Below, one piece after another: positions 34,785 to 44,018 of a stretch of DNA of 64,000 nucleotides. The stretch spans positions 1 through 64,000 of the forward strand of contig NZ_FNAC01000024.1 of the NCBI RefSeq assembly GCF_900101705.1, given 5' to 3'. The position numbers were made by a program, and so were the translations under genes. Positions within the stretch are counted from its first letter, which is position 1, and every line of letters starts with the position of its first letter. This stretch comes from Algoriphagus faecimaris. Lineage in GTDB: Bacteria; Bacteroidota; Bacteroidia; Cytophagales; Cyclobacteriaceae. The notes below the pieces were generated by a model, which made no database searches, was not told the origin of the DNA, and saw only the letters and a list, made by a program, of their open reading frames with translations.

Positions 34785-36128
34785 ATGTCATCTCGAAGAA
34801 AATTTCTACAAAATACCATGCTGCTCGGTGCGGGACTGAGCATGCCTACAGTACTTACTGCTGCTGATTTTGGAGCATTTACCCGAAAAGTAAAACCTTC
34901 TGATCAACTCAACTACGGGGTTATCGGCTGTAAAGGGATGGGATGGTCCAATATGAATGCCCATCTCAAAATGCCAAATGTCAATTGTGTTGCCTTGGCT
35001 GATGTGGATCAGGCGGTTTTGGATCAGCGGACAGAGGATGTATTCAACCTTCGGGGAAGCCGTCCCAAGCAATACAAAGATTATCGCAAAATGCTGGAGG
35101 ACAAGGATATCGATGTCGTCATCGTAGGTACTCCTGATCATTGGCATTGCCTCAATATGGTCGATGCAGTTTCTGCTGGAAAGCATGTTTATGTTGAAAA
35201 GCCCATTGCTAATACCATCGAAGAGTGCCAACTCATGGTCAAGGCCCAAGAGCGCTATGGAAAAATAGTACAAGTAGGGCAGTGGCAGCGTTCGGGCTCC
35301 CAATACGATGAAGCAATCAATTATGTGAAGTCTGGAAAACTAGGTCAAATTCGACTGGTTAAATGTTGGGCCTATCAGGGTTGGATGAAGCCTGTTCCAG
35401 TATTACCCAATGGTCCCGCCCCAACAGGTGTAGATTACGACATGTGGCTAGGACCTGCCCCAAAGCGGGAGTTTAACCCTAATCGTTTTCACTTTAACTT
35501 CCGATGGTTTTGGGATTATGCAGGGGGTTTGATGACGGATTGGGGAGTTCATGAGATTGATATTGCACTTTACGCCATGGGAGCAAGTGCTCCGAAGTCT
35601 GTGATGGCCTCAGGTGGTAAATTCGCCTACCCGGACGATGCTTCGGAGACTCCGGATACCCTTCAGACGGTGTACGAATACGATGGATTCAATATGCTTT
35701 GGGAGCATGCGACCGGAATAGATGGAGGGAATTATGGATCAACAGAGGGGATTGCTTTCATAGGAAACAATGCCACTCTGGTAGTAAATCGTGGAGGTTG
35801 GAAGGTCATTCCAGAGACAGAGACCGTAGACGGTCAGCGTCAGCCTAAAGTAGAGGAGGTGCCTCATACCCGTCCGGAAGGACCGAGTGCCTTGGATCTG
35901 CACGCAGTTAACTTTGTAGAGTCCATTCAGGAAAACGATGTCAGCAAATTGAAGTGCGGTATCCAAACCGGTTCTGTAGCTGCCATCAATGCCCAAATGG
36001 GAAATATAGCCTACAAAACAGGTAAAAAGGTGTATTGGGATGCTGGTAAAAATCAATTTACAGATTCAGATGCCAATGACTTGATGAAGGCCCATTATCA
36101 CAATGGATGGGAATTGCCAAAGGTCTAA
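34785..36128 (+). CDS. Tat-exported Gfo/Idh/MocA oxidoreductase
   Basis: This 447-aa protein starts with a twin-arginine signal (SRRKFLQNTMLLGAG). The Rossmann domain begins NYGVIGCKGMG and contains VEKPIAN. The C-terminal Gfo/Idh region shows DYDMWLGPAP and FRWFWDYAGGLMTDWGVHEIDIALY, the usual exported Gfo/Idh signature. These enzymes oxidise or reduce sugar hydroxyls in the periplasm with a tightly bound NAD(P). It follows the DUF1080 gene, which suggests 3-keto-sugar chemistry. Confidence 0.92.
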   Translation: MSSRRKFLQNTMLLGAGLSMPTVLTAADFGAFTRKVKPSDQLNYGVIGCKGMGWSNMNAHLKMPNVNCVALADVDQAVLDQRTEDVFNLRGSRPKQYKDYRKMLEDKDIDVVIVGTPDHWHCLNMVDAVSAGKHVYVEKPIANTIEECQLMVKAQERYGKIVQVGQWQRSGSQYDEAINYVKSGKLGQIRLVKCWAYQGWMKPVPVLPNGPAPTGVDYDMWLGPAPKREFNPNRFHFNFRWFWDYAGGLMTDWGVHEIDIALYAMGASAPKSVMASGGKFAYPDDASETPDTLQTVYEYDGFNMLWEHATGIDGGNYGSTEGIAFIGNNATLVVNRGGWKVIPETETVDGQRQPKVEEVPHTRPEGPSALDLHAVNFVESIQENDVSKLKCGIQTGSVAAINAQMGNIAYKTGKKVYWDAGKNQFTDSDANDLMKAHYHNGWELPKV

Positions 36129-36216
36129 GATTATCTCGAAAAGCGGCAATGAGAACCAAGGTCATTAAGTATCCTTGACAGGAGAAAGCAAATTTATTAT
36201 TAATGTACTTTAGACG

Positions 36217-36248
36217 AGCCCCCTGATTAGTTTCGGAGGGCTTTTTTT
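36217..36248 (+). terminator. Terminator after the Gfo/Idh gene
   Basis: AGCCCCC and GGAGGGCT pair with an imperfection across a loop containing GATTAGTTTC, followed by a run of T. It lies about 90 bp after the stop. The remaining 275-bp gap to the next gene holds no other recognised feature. Confidence 0.75.
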
Positions 36249-36403
36249 ATTCAGATGTTTTGATTTAGATATAGAAAAGCTCCAGAAAAATATAAACCAA
36301 AAGATCCTTTTAAAAATCGGTATATTCCTTGCACATAGAATGATTAGGACGGATCTAGTTTAGAAAAATCCAACTATTATTAATCATTTAAATCATCCAC
36401 GCT

Positions 36404-37099
36404 ATGAAAAAAATACTTCTCAGTGGTGCAGTGCTTTTTCTACTTTTTGGAGAAAACCTAGCCCAAACAGTTTCTGAAAAATTGACTGAAGATTGTAATT
36501 ACGACTATCAAAAGGTGACCAAAGAAGACAATTCTGTTCAGCCTTGGCAATTCAAAGAGGGATTTCAAAGGGATGAAAGTTATTTACCTTCCAGTGAAAT
36601 CGTCCTTGCAGAGCGTTTTGAATTGCCAGCAGGTCCCTCGGGCTATACTACAGCGATCGGGGTAAGAGGAGGATATACTTCTGGGGTTACTTTTAAGCAT
36701 TTTGTAAATAATAAAGCTGCGATTGAAGTGATTTTGGGAGCAAGCAGATGGAGAGGAACTTCTCTCACAGGAATTTACGAATGGCACAAGAAAGGCGCAT
36801 TGGAAGTTTCTGAACTGAGTTGGGTCTATGGCTTTGGAGCAAGAGTGGGTTTCTTTGATGGCAGAGATTACTATGATGGTTATAAAGGCTCTTGCAATGA
36901 CCCCCGAAACCCAAAATGTGCGGCTTATTGGGACGGGAGGTCCTTTGCAGCCATCGGTTTGGTAGGAATAGGAGGCTTGGAATACAAGTTCCGGGATGCC
37001 CCGCTGACCATAGGCTTAGATTTGATTCCGTATTTCTATTTGCAGCATTATAGAGGCAATTTCATCGATGGCAGTTTGTCCGTTCGCTATACTTGGTAA
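36404..37099 (+). CDS. Predicted outer-membrane beta-barrel protein
   Basis: This 231-aa protein has a signal peptide ending GENLAQ. The region from about residue 85 on alternates polar and hydrophobic residues with many glycines and aromatics (AIGVRGGYTSGVTFKHF, GLVGIGGLEYKF) and ends in DGSLSVRYTW, a typical terminal beta-strand. Two cysteines near residues 165-172 (SCNDPRNPKC) may form a loop disulfide. No family name is assigned. It has its own terminator. Confidence 0.65.
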   Translation: MKKILLSGAVLFLLFGENLAQTVSEKLTEDCNYDYQKVTKEDNSVQPWQFKEGFQRDESYLPSSEIVLAERFELPAGPSGYTTAIGVRGGYTSGVTFKHFVNNKAAIEVILGASRWRGTSLTGIYEWHKKGALEVSELSWVYGFGARVGFFDGRDYYDGYKGSCNDPRNPKCAAYWDGRSFAAIGLVGIGGLEYKFRDAPLTIGLDLIPYFYLQHYRGNFIDGSLSVRYTW

Positions 37100-37114
37100 A
37101 AAATATTCAGTTTT

Positions 37115-37146
37115 AAAGAGTCGATTCCTATCGGCTCTTTTTTTTA
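37115..37146 (+). terminator. Terminator after the beta-barrel gene
   Basis: AAAGAG-T-CGA pairs with TCG-G-CTCTTT and is followed by eight or more T. It starts 16 bp after the stop. Confidence 0.85.
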
Positions 37147-37283
37147 AATCTCCCTTTCATAAAGCTTTTCGCAACCAATTAAATTGTTTTCTCACCACTG
37201 TAACAATCCCATTGAAAAAAGTAAAGAATAGGGTTACTTTTAAAGCTAAGAGTACAACTATTAACCAATAAACTAGCGATCCA

Positions 37284-38927
37284 TTGAAAAGAAGAGATTT
37301 TATTCATCTTTCGGGCTTGGGATTAGGGGCTATGATGGTCCCAAGTCTTGCGGCCTTTAGTCAGCCTGTTTCTGCGGAGCAACTCATCGCTCCCGGCATA
37401 GACGTGGCTACCAAAAAAATGCTGGCTGATGTAGCACTAAACACCACCAAAAGCCTCGGTGCCACTTATACCGATGTGCGTATAGGTCGATACCTGCAGC
37501 AGTTTCTTTTTACAAGAGAAAAAAACGTTCAAGGAATCACCAATGCCGAGTCCTTTGGGGTCGGCATCCGGGTCATTGCCAACGGTACTTGGGGCTTTTC
37601 TGCAACATCAGATGTCAGCCCTGATGGGATAAAAAAATGTGCCGAAACAGCCGTAGCTATTGCAAAAGCAAATTCCAAACTTCAAAATGAACCCGTAGAA
37701 CTCGCTCCTGTGCAGTCTTATGGTGAGGTAAGTTGGAAAACACCCATCGAAAAAAATGCCATGGAGGTTCCGGTAAAAGATAAAATTGACCTGTTACTTT
37801 CTGTAAATAATGCAGCTTTGGATAATGGTGCCGCTTTTGTCAATTCGGCACTTTTCATGGTTAATGAGCAAAAATACTATGCTTCTTCGGACGGCTCCTA
37901 CATTGATCAGGATGTACATAGAATTTGGCCAAATTTCACGGTGACAGCAGTTAACCGGCAGGAGGGATTGTTCCGATCCAGACAGGCACTCAGTGCTCCG
38001 ATGGGCATGGGCTATGAATACTTGGACGGACGCGAGGCTGAGAAATTCATGAATCCTGCAGGGTTCAACAGCTACAGAAATAGCTACGATATGGTAGAGG
38101 ATGCTATCGCCGCCGCAAACCACGCCAAGGAGAAACTGTCTGCAAAATCGGTACTTCCCGGTAAATACGACTTGATGCTGGACCCTGACCATCTTGGTTT
38201 GACCATTCACGAGTCAGTAGGTCACCCGCTTGAGCTCGATCGCGTTCTGGGCTATGAAGCCAATTATGCTGGGACAAGCTTTGCGACTTTGGACAAGTGG
38301 GAGTCCAAAGACTTTAAATACGGCTCGGATAAGGTCAATATCATAGCGGATAAAATTCAGCCCAACTCCTTGGGAAATGTAGGCTGGGATGACGAAGGAG
38401 TCAAAACCAAAGAATGGGATTTGATCAAGGATGGAGTATTAGTCAACTATCAAGCTATCCGAGATCAAGCCAAAATTATCAATGAGCCAGAGTCCCATGG
38501 ATGCTGTTTTGCGGACAATTGGAGTTCGGTACAGTTTCAGCGAATGCCTAACGTTTCTCTGAAGCCGGGTGCTGAAAAGATGAGCCCTCACGATATGATT
38601 AAGGACATAGAAAAAGGTATTTACATTCTTGGCAGAGGTTCGTATTCCATCGATCAACAGCGCTACAACTTCCAGTTTGGAGGACAGCTATTCTACGAAA
38701 TTAAAAACGGTGAAATCGCAGGAATGCTCGAGGATGTGGCTTATCAATCCAATACTCAGGAGTTTTGGAACAGCTGCTCTGCGATCTGTGATAAGGATGA
38801 TTATCGTCTATTTGGATCTTTCTTTGATGGAAAAGGTCAGCCTTCGCAGGTTTCTGCCGTGTCGCACGGAAGTTCCACTGCCCGTTTTGACGGAGTGAAT
38901 GTAATCAATACAGGTAGAACCATTTAA
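37284..38927 (+). CDS. TldD-family metalloprotease with Tat-like signal
   Basis: This 547-aa protein is related to TldD, the catalytic half of the TldD/TldE protease. It starts at TTG (no upstream ATG) with KRRDFIHLSGLGLGAMM, a twin-arginine-like export signal. The zinc site is His309-Glu310 and His313 in HESVGH. The Pfam PmbA/TldD domain fills the rest. The tldE-like gene follows 15 bp downstream. An exported TldD is unusual, because E. coli TldD is cytoplasmic. Confidence 0.9.
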   Translation: MKRRDFIHLSGLGLGAMMVPSLAAFSQPVSAEQLIAPGIDVATKKMLADVALNTTKSLGATYTDVRIGRYLQQFLFTREKNVQGITNAESFGVGIRVIANGTWGFSATSDVSPDGIKKCAETAVAIAKANSKLQNEPVELAPVQSYGEVSWKTPIEKNAMEVPVKDKIDLLLSVNNAALDNGAAFVNSALFMVNEQKYYASSDGSYIDQDVHRIWPNFTVTAVNRQEGLFRSRQALSAPMGMGYEYLDGREAEKFMNPAGFNSYRNSYDMVEDAIAAANHAKEKLSAKSVLPGKYDLMLDPDHLGLTIHESVGHPLELDRVLGYEANYAGTSFATLDKWESKDFKYGSDKVNIIADKIQPNSLGNVGWDDEGVKTKEWDLIKDGVLVNYQAIRDQAKIINEPESHGCCFADNWSSVQFQRMPNVSLKPGAEKMSPHDMIKDIEKGIYILGRGSYSIDQQRYNFQFGGQLFYEIKNGEIAGMLEDVAYQSNTQEFWNSCSAICDKDDYRLFGSFFDGKGQPSQVSAVSHGSSTARFDGVNVINTGRTI

Positions 38928-38942
38928 TTTTAAATCAACATC

Positions 38943-40259
38943 ATGGCTATACTAACAAGAGAAGAAGCTAAAGCAATCATAGATAAGGTACTCTCCTATG
39001 CCAAAGCGGATGAGACGGAAGTAACCCTCAGCGGTGGGCGTACAGGAAATATCCGATATGCTAGAAATACAGTAAATACGAGTGGTGAAACCAATGAGCT
39101 GGGATTGAGCATCACGTCTGTTTTTGGAAAAAAATCAGGCTCTACCACGATCAACGAATTCGACGACGAGTCTCTTAAGAGAGCTGTGGAGCGGGCAGAA
39201 GAAATTGCCAGACTAGCTCCCGAGAATCCTGAATACATGCCTATGCTAGGCCCTCAGAATTATGGAGCCTCAAGGACATTTTCCGAATCCACTGATGCCA
39301 TTAATCCTGAGTATAGAGCTCAGCTGGCGATTGATTCCATCACTCCCTGTCGAGAAAATGACCTGACTGCTGCAGGCTATTTGGAGGATTACTCCGGTTT
39401 TGTAGCAACTGGCAACAGTAAAGGACTTTTTGGCTATAATCAATCCACTTCGGTTGATTTTACCGTGACGGTCAGAACTGCAGACGGAACAGGCTCAGGA
39501 TATGCCGGAAAGGATTTTAATGACGCCTCCCTACTCAAAGCAGGTTCTGTGACCAATGTGGCTGTTCAAAAAGCCAAAGCCTCTGTCAATGCACAAGCTA
39601 TCGAGCCAGGAAAATATACCGTCATCTTGGAGCCCATGGCGGCCAATGATTTGTTAAGGCTCTTGGGGAATGGATTGGATGCTCGAAGTGCAGATGAGGG
39701 AAGGAGCTTTATGAGTAAAAAAGGTGGAGGCACCCGATTAGGAGAAAAGCTCTTTGATGAGCGTGTCAATATTTATTCTGACCCAAATCATCCTGATATT
39801 CCGGCGGCTCCTTGGTCGGGAGACGGCTTACCTTTGGAGCGAACCAATTGGGTGGAAAATGGAGTCGTAAAAAATATGTTTTACTCCCGATATTGGGCAG
39901 AAAAGCAAGGCGTACAGCCCGTGCCGAGACAGCGTGGTTTGATTTTCGAAGGGGGTGACCAATCCCTTGCGGATATGATTAGAAATACCGAAAGAGGAGT
40001 TCTTGTGACGCGCTTTTGGTACATTAGGGCCGTAGATCCACAGACCTTACTCTACACCGGTCTGACTCGTGATGGTACCTTTTACATCGAAAATGGTCAG
40101 ATCAAATTCCCTGTGAAAAACTTCCGCTTCAACGAGAGCCCTATCATCATGCTCAATAATATCGAGGCATTGGGTAAGCCGGAGCGAACCAATGGTAATA
40201 TGATTCCTCCGATGAAAATTAGAGATTTCACCTTTACCAGTTTGTCAGACGCTGTCTGA
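38943..40259 (+). CDS. TldE/PmbA-family protein, partner of TldD
   Basis: This 438-aa protein belongs to the PmbA/TldD family. It lacks HExxxH, as expected for the non-catalytic TldE subunit, and contains LEPMAANDLLRLLGNGL in the equivalent place. It also lacks any export signal, unlike its neighbour. TldD/TldE together cut unfolded or modified peptides. A role in processing a peptide or maturing an exported protein is possible. It lies 15 bp after the tldD-like gene. Confidence 0.9.
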   Translation: MAILTREEAKAIIDKVLSYAKADETEVTLSGGRTGNIRYARNTVNTSGETNELGLSITSVFGKKSGSTTINEFDDESLKRAVERAEEIARLAPENPEYMPMLGPQNYGASRTFSESTDAINPEYRAQLAIDSITPCRENDLTAAGYLEDYSGFVATGNSKGLFGYNQSTSVDFTVTVRTADGTGSGYAGKDFNDASLLKAGSVTNVAVQKAKASVNAQAIEPGKYTVILEPMAANDLLRLLGNGLDARSADEGRSFMSKKGGGTRLGEKLFDERVNIYSDPNHPDIPAAPWSGDGLPLERTNWVENGVVKNMFYSRYWAEKQGVQPVPRQRGLIFEGGDQSLADMIRNTERGVLVTRFWYIRAVDPQTLLYTGLTRDGTFYIENGQIKFPVKNFRFNESPIIMLNNIEALGKPERTNGNMIPPMKIRDFTFTSLSDAV

Positions 40260-40281
40260 TATCATCGAAAGTCTTTTTCTA

Positions 40282-40352
40282 AAGTAAGTGGTAAATCGTG
40301 AGTAATTAAGCTTGAGTAAAATCCAGCCCTACTTACTTTTTACCATTTACTT
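40282..40352. repeat. Imperfect inverted repeat between tldE-like and DUF4159 genes
   Basis: AAGTAAGTGGTAAA at 40282-40295 pairs with TTTACCATTTACTT at 40339-40352, 13 of 14 positions, across a 43-nt spacer that contains an AAGCTT palindrome. It is built from the same kind of TAAA/TTAC words as the element at 34616. It may be a repeat element or an intercistronic hairpin. Confidence 0.5.
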
Positions 40353-40391
40353 CTTTCAGGGAAAGCACTTACACCAGTTTCCAACTTAACC

Positions 40392-41009
40392 ATGACTCCT
40401 TTCTTCTTTACAAGAATTAAATATAATTCAGGTAATTGGGATACCGATCAGCGCATGCCGTCCAATTTGATGCATAGCTTGGTGGAGTATACGACTATTC
40501 CGGTGGACGAAAAGGAGCGAATTATAGAGTTGTCCAGTGAAGAACTTTACAAAAGTCCCTTCTGCTATCTCAGTGGGCATAAATTGGTTGAGTTTTCTCA
40601 GGAGGAAAGACGGGTGTTTAAAAACTATGTGGAGCGTGGAGGTTTTGTCTTTGTAGATGATTGCAATCATGACATAGATGGCCTTTTTGCCAAATCCTTT
40701 GAGGAAGAAATGTCCCGAACTTTCGATCCTCAGGCGCTCCAAAAAATCCCCAATGATCACTGGATCTATCGCTGTTTTTTTGAGTTTGAAGATGGGCCTC
40801 CCACTACCTCATTTGAGCTTAACGGATGGGGGGATGATTTGGTCCATGATTACCTCAAGGCCATCGAGATCAATGGTAGGATAGGGGTGCTCTACAGTAA
40901 TAAAGACTATGGCTGTGAGTGGGATTACGACTTTCGAAATAAGCGTTTCAATAAAATTGACAATACCCGATTTGGAGTGAATATCGTGGTATATGCACTA
41001 ACCCAATAG
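40392..41009 (+). CDS. DUF4159 domain protein
   Basis: This 205-aa protein starts MTPFFFTRIKYNSGNWDTD and carries the DUF4159 glutamine-amidotransferase-like Rossmann core, with GHKLVEFSQEERRVFKNYV and GGFVFVDDCNHD. There is no signal peptide, although many members in other operons have one. It stands at the head of a six-gene MoxR/DUF58/BatA-type cluster, with only 3 bp to the MoxR gene. Its biochemical role is unknown. Confidence 0.85.
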   Translation: MTPFFFTRIKYNSGNWDTDQRMPSNLMHSLVEYTTIPVDEKERIIELSSEELYKSPFCYLSGHKLVEFSQEERRVFKNYVERGGFVFVDDCNHDIDGLFAKSFEEEMSRTFDPQALQKIPNDHWIYRCFFEFEDGPPTTSFELNGWGDDLVHDYLKAIEINGRIGVLYSNKDYGCEWDYDFRNKRFNKIDNTRFGVNIVVYALTQ

Positions 41010-41012
41010 CAT

Positions 41013-42005
41013 TTGGAAACTGAATTAGTTAAATATAAAGCGCTGGTGGACAAGCTTCCACAGCTTAAGAAGGAAATCGCCAAGGTCATCGTAGGTCAGG
41101 AAGAGGTATTGGATGAATTGATCATCACGCTGCTGGCAGGAGGTCATTGCCTTTTGGAGGGCGTGCCCGGTCTGGCCAAAACATTGATGGTGAAAACCCT
41201 CTCAGAGGTGATGGAATTGAGTTTTAAGAGGATTCAATTCACACCGGATTTGATGCCGGGTGATATCATTGGTACAGAAATTCTCGAAGAAGACTATAGT
41301 ACAGGCAAGAAGTTTTTTCAGTTTAGCCAAGGGCCGATTTTTGCCAATATGGTGCTGGCAGACGAAATCAACAGAACACCTCCCAAAACGCAAGCAGCAC
41401 TTTTGGAGGCCATGCAGGAGAAAAAAGTAACCTATGGAGGAAAAAATTATGCTTTGCCTGATCCTTTTTTAATCATAGCTACGCAAAACCCCATCGAACA
41501 GAGTGGAACTTATCCGCTGCCTGAGGCGCAGCTGGATAGATTTTTACTCTATATCAAACTAGGATATCCGAGCGAACAGGAAGAGCTTGAAGTACTGGAA
41601 AAAACCACAGGAAGCTATCAACCCAAAATCGAACAAAAGATTTCAGCCGAAGAAATCTTAGCCCTACAAAAGCTCACTAGGGAGGTTCATTTGGATTCCT
41701 CCTTGTTGCATTATATCACGAGATTAGTCAGAGCAACTCGTCTGGAAAACACGAGCATTCCAGAAGTCAAAAACTATGTGGAATGGGGAGCTGGAACACG
41801 CGCGGGTCAGGCTCTGATTTTATGTGCCAAGGCTCGGGCTTTGCTGAAAGGCCGGTTTGCAGTCGTTCCAGAAGATATCCACTATTTGGTTTTTCCTGTG
41901 TTGAGGCATAGAATTTCCCTTCACTTCAAAGCAGAGGCGGAGCAGCTAGATACCGATTTTATCATTCAAAAGCTCGTAGAACAGGTTCCTATTCATGCCA
42001 AGTAA
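41013..42005 (+). CDS. MoxR family AAA+ ATPase
   Basis: This 330-aa AAA+ chaperone-like ATPase starts at TTG at 41013, 3 bp after the DUF4159 stop. The Walker A motif is GVPGLAKT at residues 50-57 and the Walker B motif is [30 protein letters not shown] is the family's sensor region. MoxR proteins act with vWA-domain partners in folding or assembly of envelope complexes. The downstream DUF58 start overlaps its end by 11 bp. Confidence 0.93.
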   Translation: METELVKYKALVDKLPQLKKEIAKVIVGQEEVLDELIITLLAGGHCLLEGVPGLAKTLMVKTLSEVMELSFKRIQFTPDLMPGDIIGTEILEEDYSTGKKFFQFSQGPIFANMVLADEINRTPPKTQAALLEAMQEKKVTYGGKNYALPDPFLIIATQNPIEQSGTYPLPEAQLDRFLLYIKLGYPSEQEELEVLEKTTGSYQPKIEQKISAEEILALQKLTREVHLDSSLLHYITRLVRATRLENTSIPEVKNYVEWGAGTRAGQALILCAKARALLKGRFAVVPEDIHYLVFPVLRHRISLHFKAEAEQLDTDFIIQKLVEQVPIHAK

Positions 42006-42861
42006 TTTGGAAATCATCAAACTCAGAGACCTTCGCCTTGCCGCTAGATTGATCAGTGAGCAATTGCGGCAGGGGGTTCATTCGGGAATCCGGGTGGGAG
42101 TGGGGAGTGAGTTTGAGCAATACCGACATTACAATCCTGGAGATGATCCCAAGCGGATTGATTGGAAGTATTTTTCCCGATCGGGAAAATACATGGTCAA
42201 GGAATCCACCACCGAGACCAATTTGAATGTCAGTTTGATCTTGGATCTATCTGGCTCGATGAATTATGAGGAGGATGGTTTTTCCAGACTTGATTATGCC
42301 AAAAACCTACTGGCCTCCTTATCCTATTTAGGGTTTTTACAGGGAGATGCCTTGAGTTTTTTTACTTTGAAAGAGGGCGAATTTCAGAGAAAAGTCGCTC
42401 CTTCACCTAAAAGTTTTCAGCGGATACTCTATGAATTAGATCAAGCAGTGGCGGGAGGTTCATGGCCTTTAGATAAGGCTATGCCCAAAATTGGACTGGA
42501 TAGAAATCGCGAATTAATCATATGGGTCTCTGACTTTCTTCAAAAAAATGAAGAGTGGGAAAACTTGGTCAAAAACTTTAGTCACCCCCGCAAAGAACTT
42601 GTCTTGGTTCAACTATTAGGAGCACAGGAGCTTGATTTTCAACTGGAAGGAAATCTGATCTTTAGGGATTTGGAGTCTGGACAGGAGCTGGTTCAAGATG
42701 GAAAGACGGCCCAAAAAACCTTTAGAGCTAATTTTAAAAGTTATTTGGATCATTTGGCTAGTAGCTTTCAATTACCTCAGGTACAATTGATCAGTGTGTC
42801 CATGGAGGAGCATTTGGCGGAAGTGGTCCGACTGATTCTAAACCGTAAAAGGATTGCCTGA
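41995..42861 (+). CDS. DUF58 protein with vWA-like domain
   Basis: This 288-aa protein has the DUF58 core [21 protein letters not shown] near residue 40. A vWA-like metal site follows in [15 protein letters not shown] (DxSxS). It lacks membrane segments and so is the soluble partner of the MoxR ATPase. The start overlaps the MoxR gene by 11 bp, and its final base overlaps the next start, so all are translationally coupled. Confidence 0.9.
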   Translation: MPSNLEIIKLRDLRLAARLISEQLRQGVHSGIRVGVGSEFEQYRHYNPGDDPKRIDWKYFSRSGKYMVKESTTETNLNVSLILDLSGSMNYEEDGFSRLDYAKNLLASLSYLGFLQGDALSFFTLKEGEFQRKVAPSPKSFQRILYELDQAVAGGSWPLDKAMPKIGLDRNRELIIWVSDFLQKNEEWENLVKNFSHPRKELVLVQLLGAQELDFQLEGNLIFRDLESGQELVQDGKTAQKTFRANFKSYLDHLASSFQLPQVQLISVSMEEHLAEVVRLILNRKRIA

Positions 42862-44018
42862 TGGAATGGATTCAGCCAAGTTTGCTTTGGGGACTTTTGG
42901 GAATTGCAGTTCCGATTCTGATCCATCTGTGGAATGGCAAAAGAGGAAAAGTAATCGCTTGGGCAGCCACTGCATGGCTAAACCCAAAGGAAGCTCAGTC
43001 TAGCCGCTCTATTCGCTTAGAGCAGCGGCTGCTCCTTTTACTTCGGGTTTTGCTTTGGATGGCCATTGTCAGCTTATTGGCAGGCTTGTTTTGGCGGGGT
43101 CTGGAAAGTACTAAGACCGCTCAAATAGTCCATTTGGTTTTTCCTCAGGAGCAGCTGAGTTCTGAATTTCGATTTGAGCTGGAGCAGGCTTCCCAAAAAG
43201 GAGAAACTGTCTTTTGGCTAACGGAGGACTTGCCGGCTTATGCAGAAGGTAGAATTCCCGAACCGAAATTTGAGCCAAAGAAGTTGCAAAATTACTTTGA
43301 TCAGATCGATCGGAAGGTAGACTCCATCCATATTTATGCTCAAGGAACTCAGCTGGAATTTACTCAGGCTGCGTATTGGCTTCCAAAGTTCCCTCAATTT
43401 CATCTTGCTGAGATTGAAGTAAGCCCATCGGATGACTACGTTTTTGACTTGGATTCCACCGAATTTTTAGGTTTTGATAAGGAAGGTGTTTTGAGAAAAA
43501 TGAATGGAGAAATCCAATCAAAACGAAAACTCAAGTCAATTATCCCTTTTTACTTTTATCCTATGGAAAGCGAAAAAATGGCAAATCTTAAAGCCGCTTT
43601 GAAGGCTATAGAAGAGGTGTATGGATTGACCTTTGCCGAGAGAGATTCGATAGCTGCCACCTTTTTGTTTTCCGAAAACTTACGGCCAATTGCCTCAAAT
43701 AAATTTCTTTTTATAACTGGAAATCAATTCAATACATTAAATGATCAAAGTTTTACATTAAGCTATTCGGGAACCTTGACTTGGGAGGAATTGCTCAAAA
43801 AAGGAATCCTGCCGGAACGGATTTTAGACCCTATGATTAGGCACTTGGCTGGTGCTCAGCAAGAATTGAAAATCAGTAAGAATCAGTTGAGTGAGAAATT
43901 TTATCGCATTCCCCAAAACCAACAAGCCAAACTAGCCAATACACACGAATTGTTGTTGGTCCTTATTGTCATATTGTTGGGCCTGGAGCGGTTTTTATCT
44001 TTCAGAAAAAACTTGTGA
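42861..44018 (+). CDS. BatA-like membrane protein
   Basis: This 385-aa protein has a BatA N-terminal signature: a helix at about residues 5-22 (WGLLGIAVPILIHLWNGKRG) and a second at about 50-75 (LLLLLRVLLWMAIVSLLAGLF). A C-terminal helix near 365-380 (LLLVLIVILLGLERF) follows. The middle is a periplasmic region without a visible intact vWA motif. It belongs to the coupled MoxR operon and overlaps the DUF58 gene by one base and the next gene by 4 bp. Confidence 0.85.
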   Translation: MEWIQPSLLWGLLGIAVPILIHLWNGKRGKVIAWAATAWLNPKEAQSSRSIRLEQRLLLLLRVLLWMAIVSLLAGLFWRGLESTKTAQIVHLVFPQEQLSSEFRFELEQASQKGETVFWLTEDLPAYAEGRIPEPKFEPKKLQNYFDQIDRKVDSIHIYAQGTQLEFTQAAYWLPKFPQFHLAEIEVSPSDDYVFDLDSTEFLGFDKEGVLRKMNGEIQSKRKLKSIIPFYFYPMESEKMANLKAALKAIEEVYGLTFAERDSIAATFLFSENLRPIASNKFLFITGNQFNTLNDQSFTLSYSGTLTWEELLKKGILPERILDPMIRHLAGAQQELKISKNQLSEKFYRIPQNQQAKLANTHELLLVLIVILLGLERFLSFRKNL

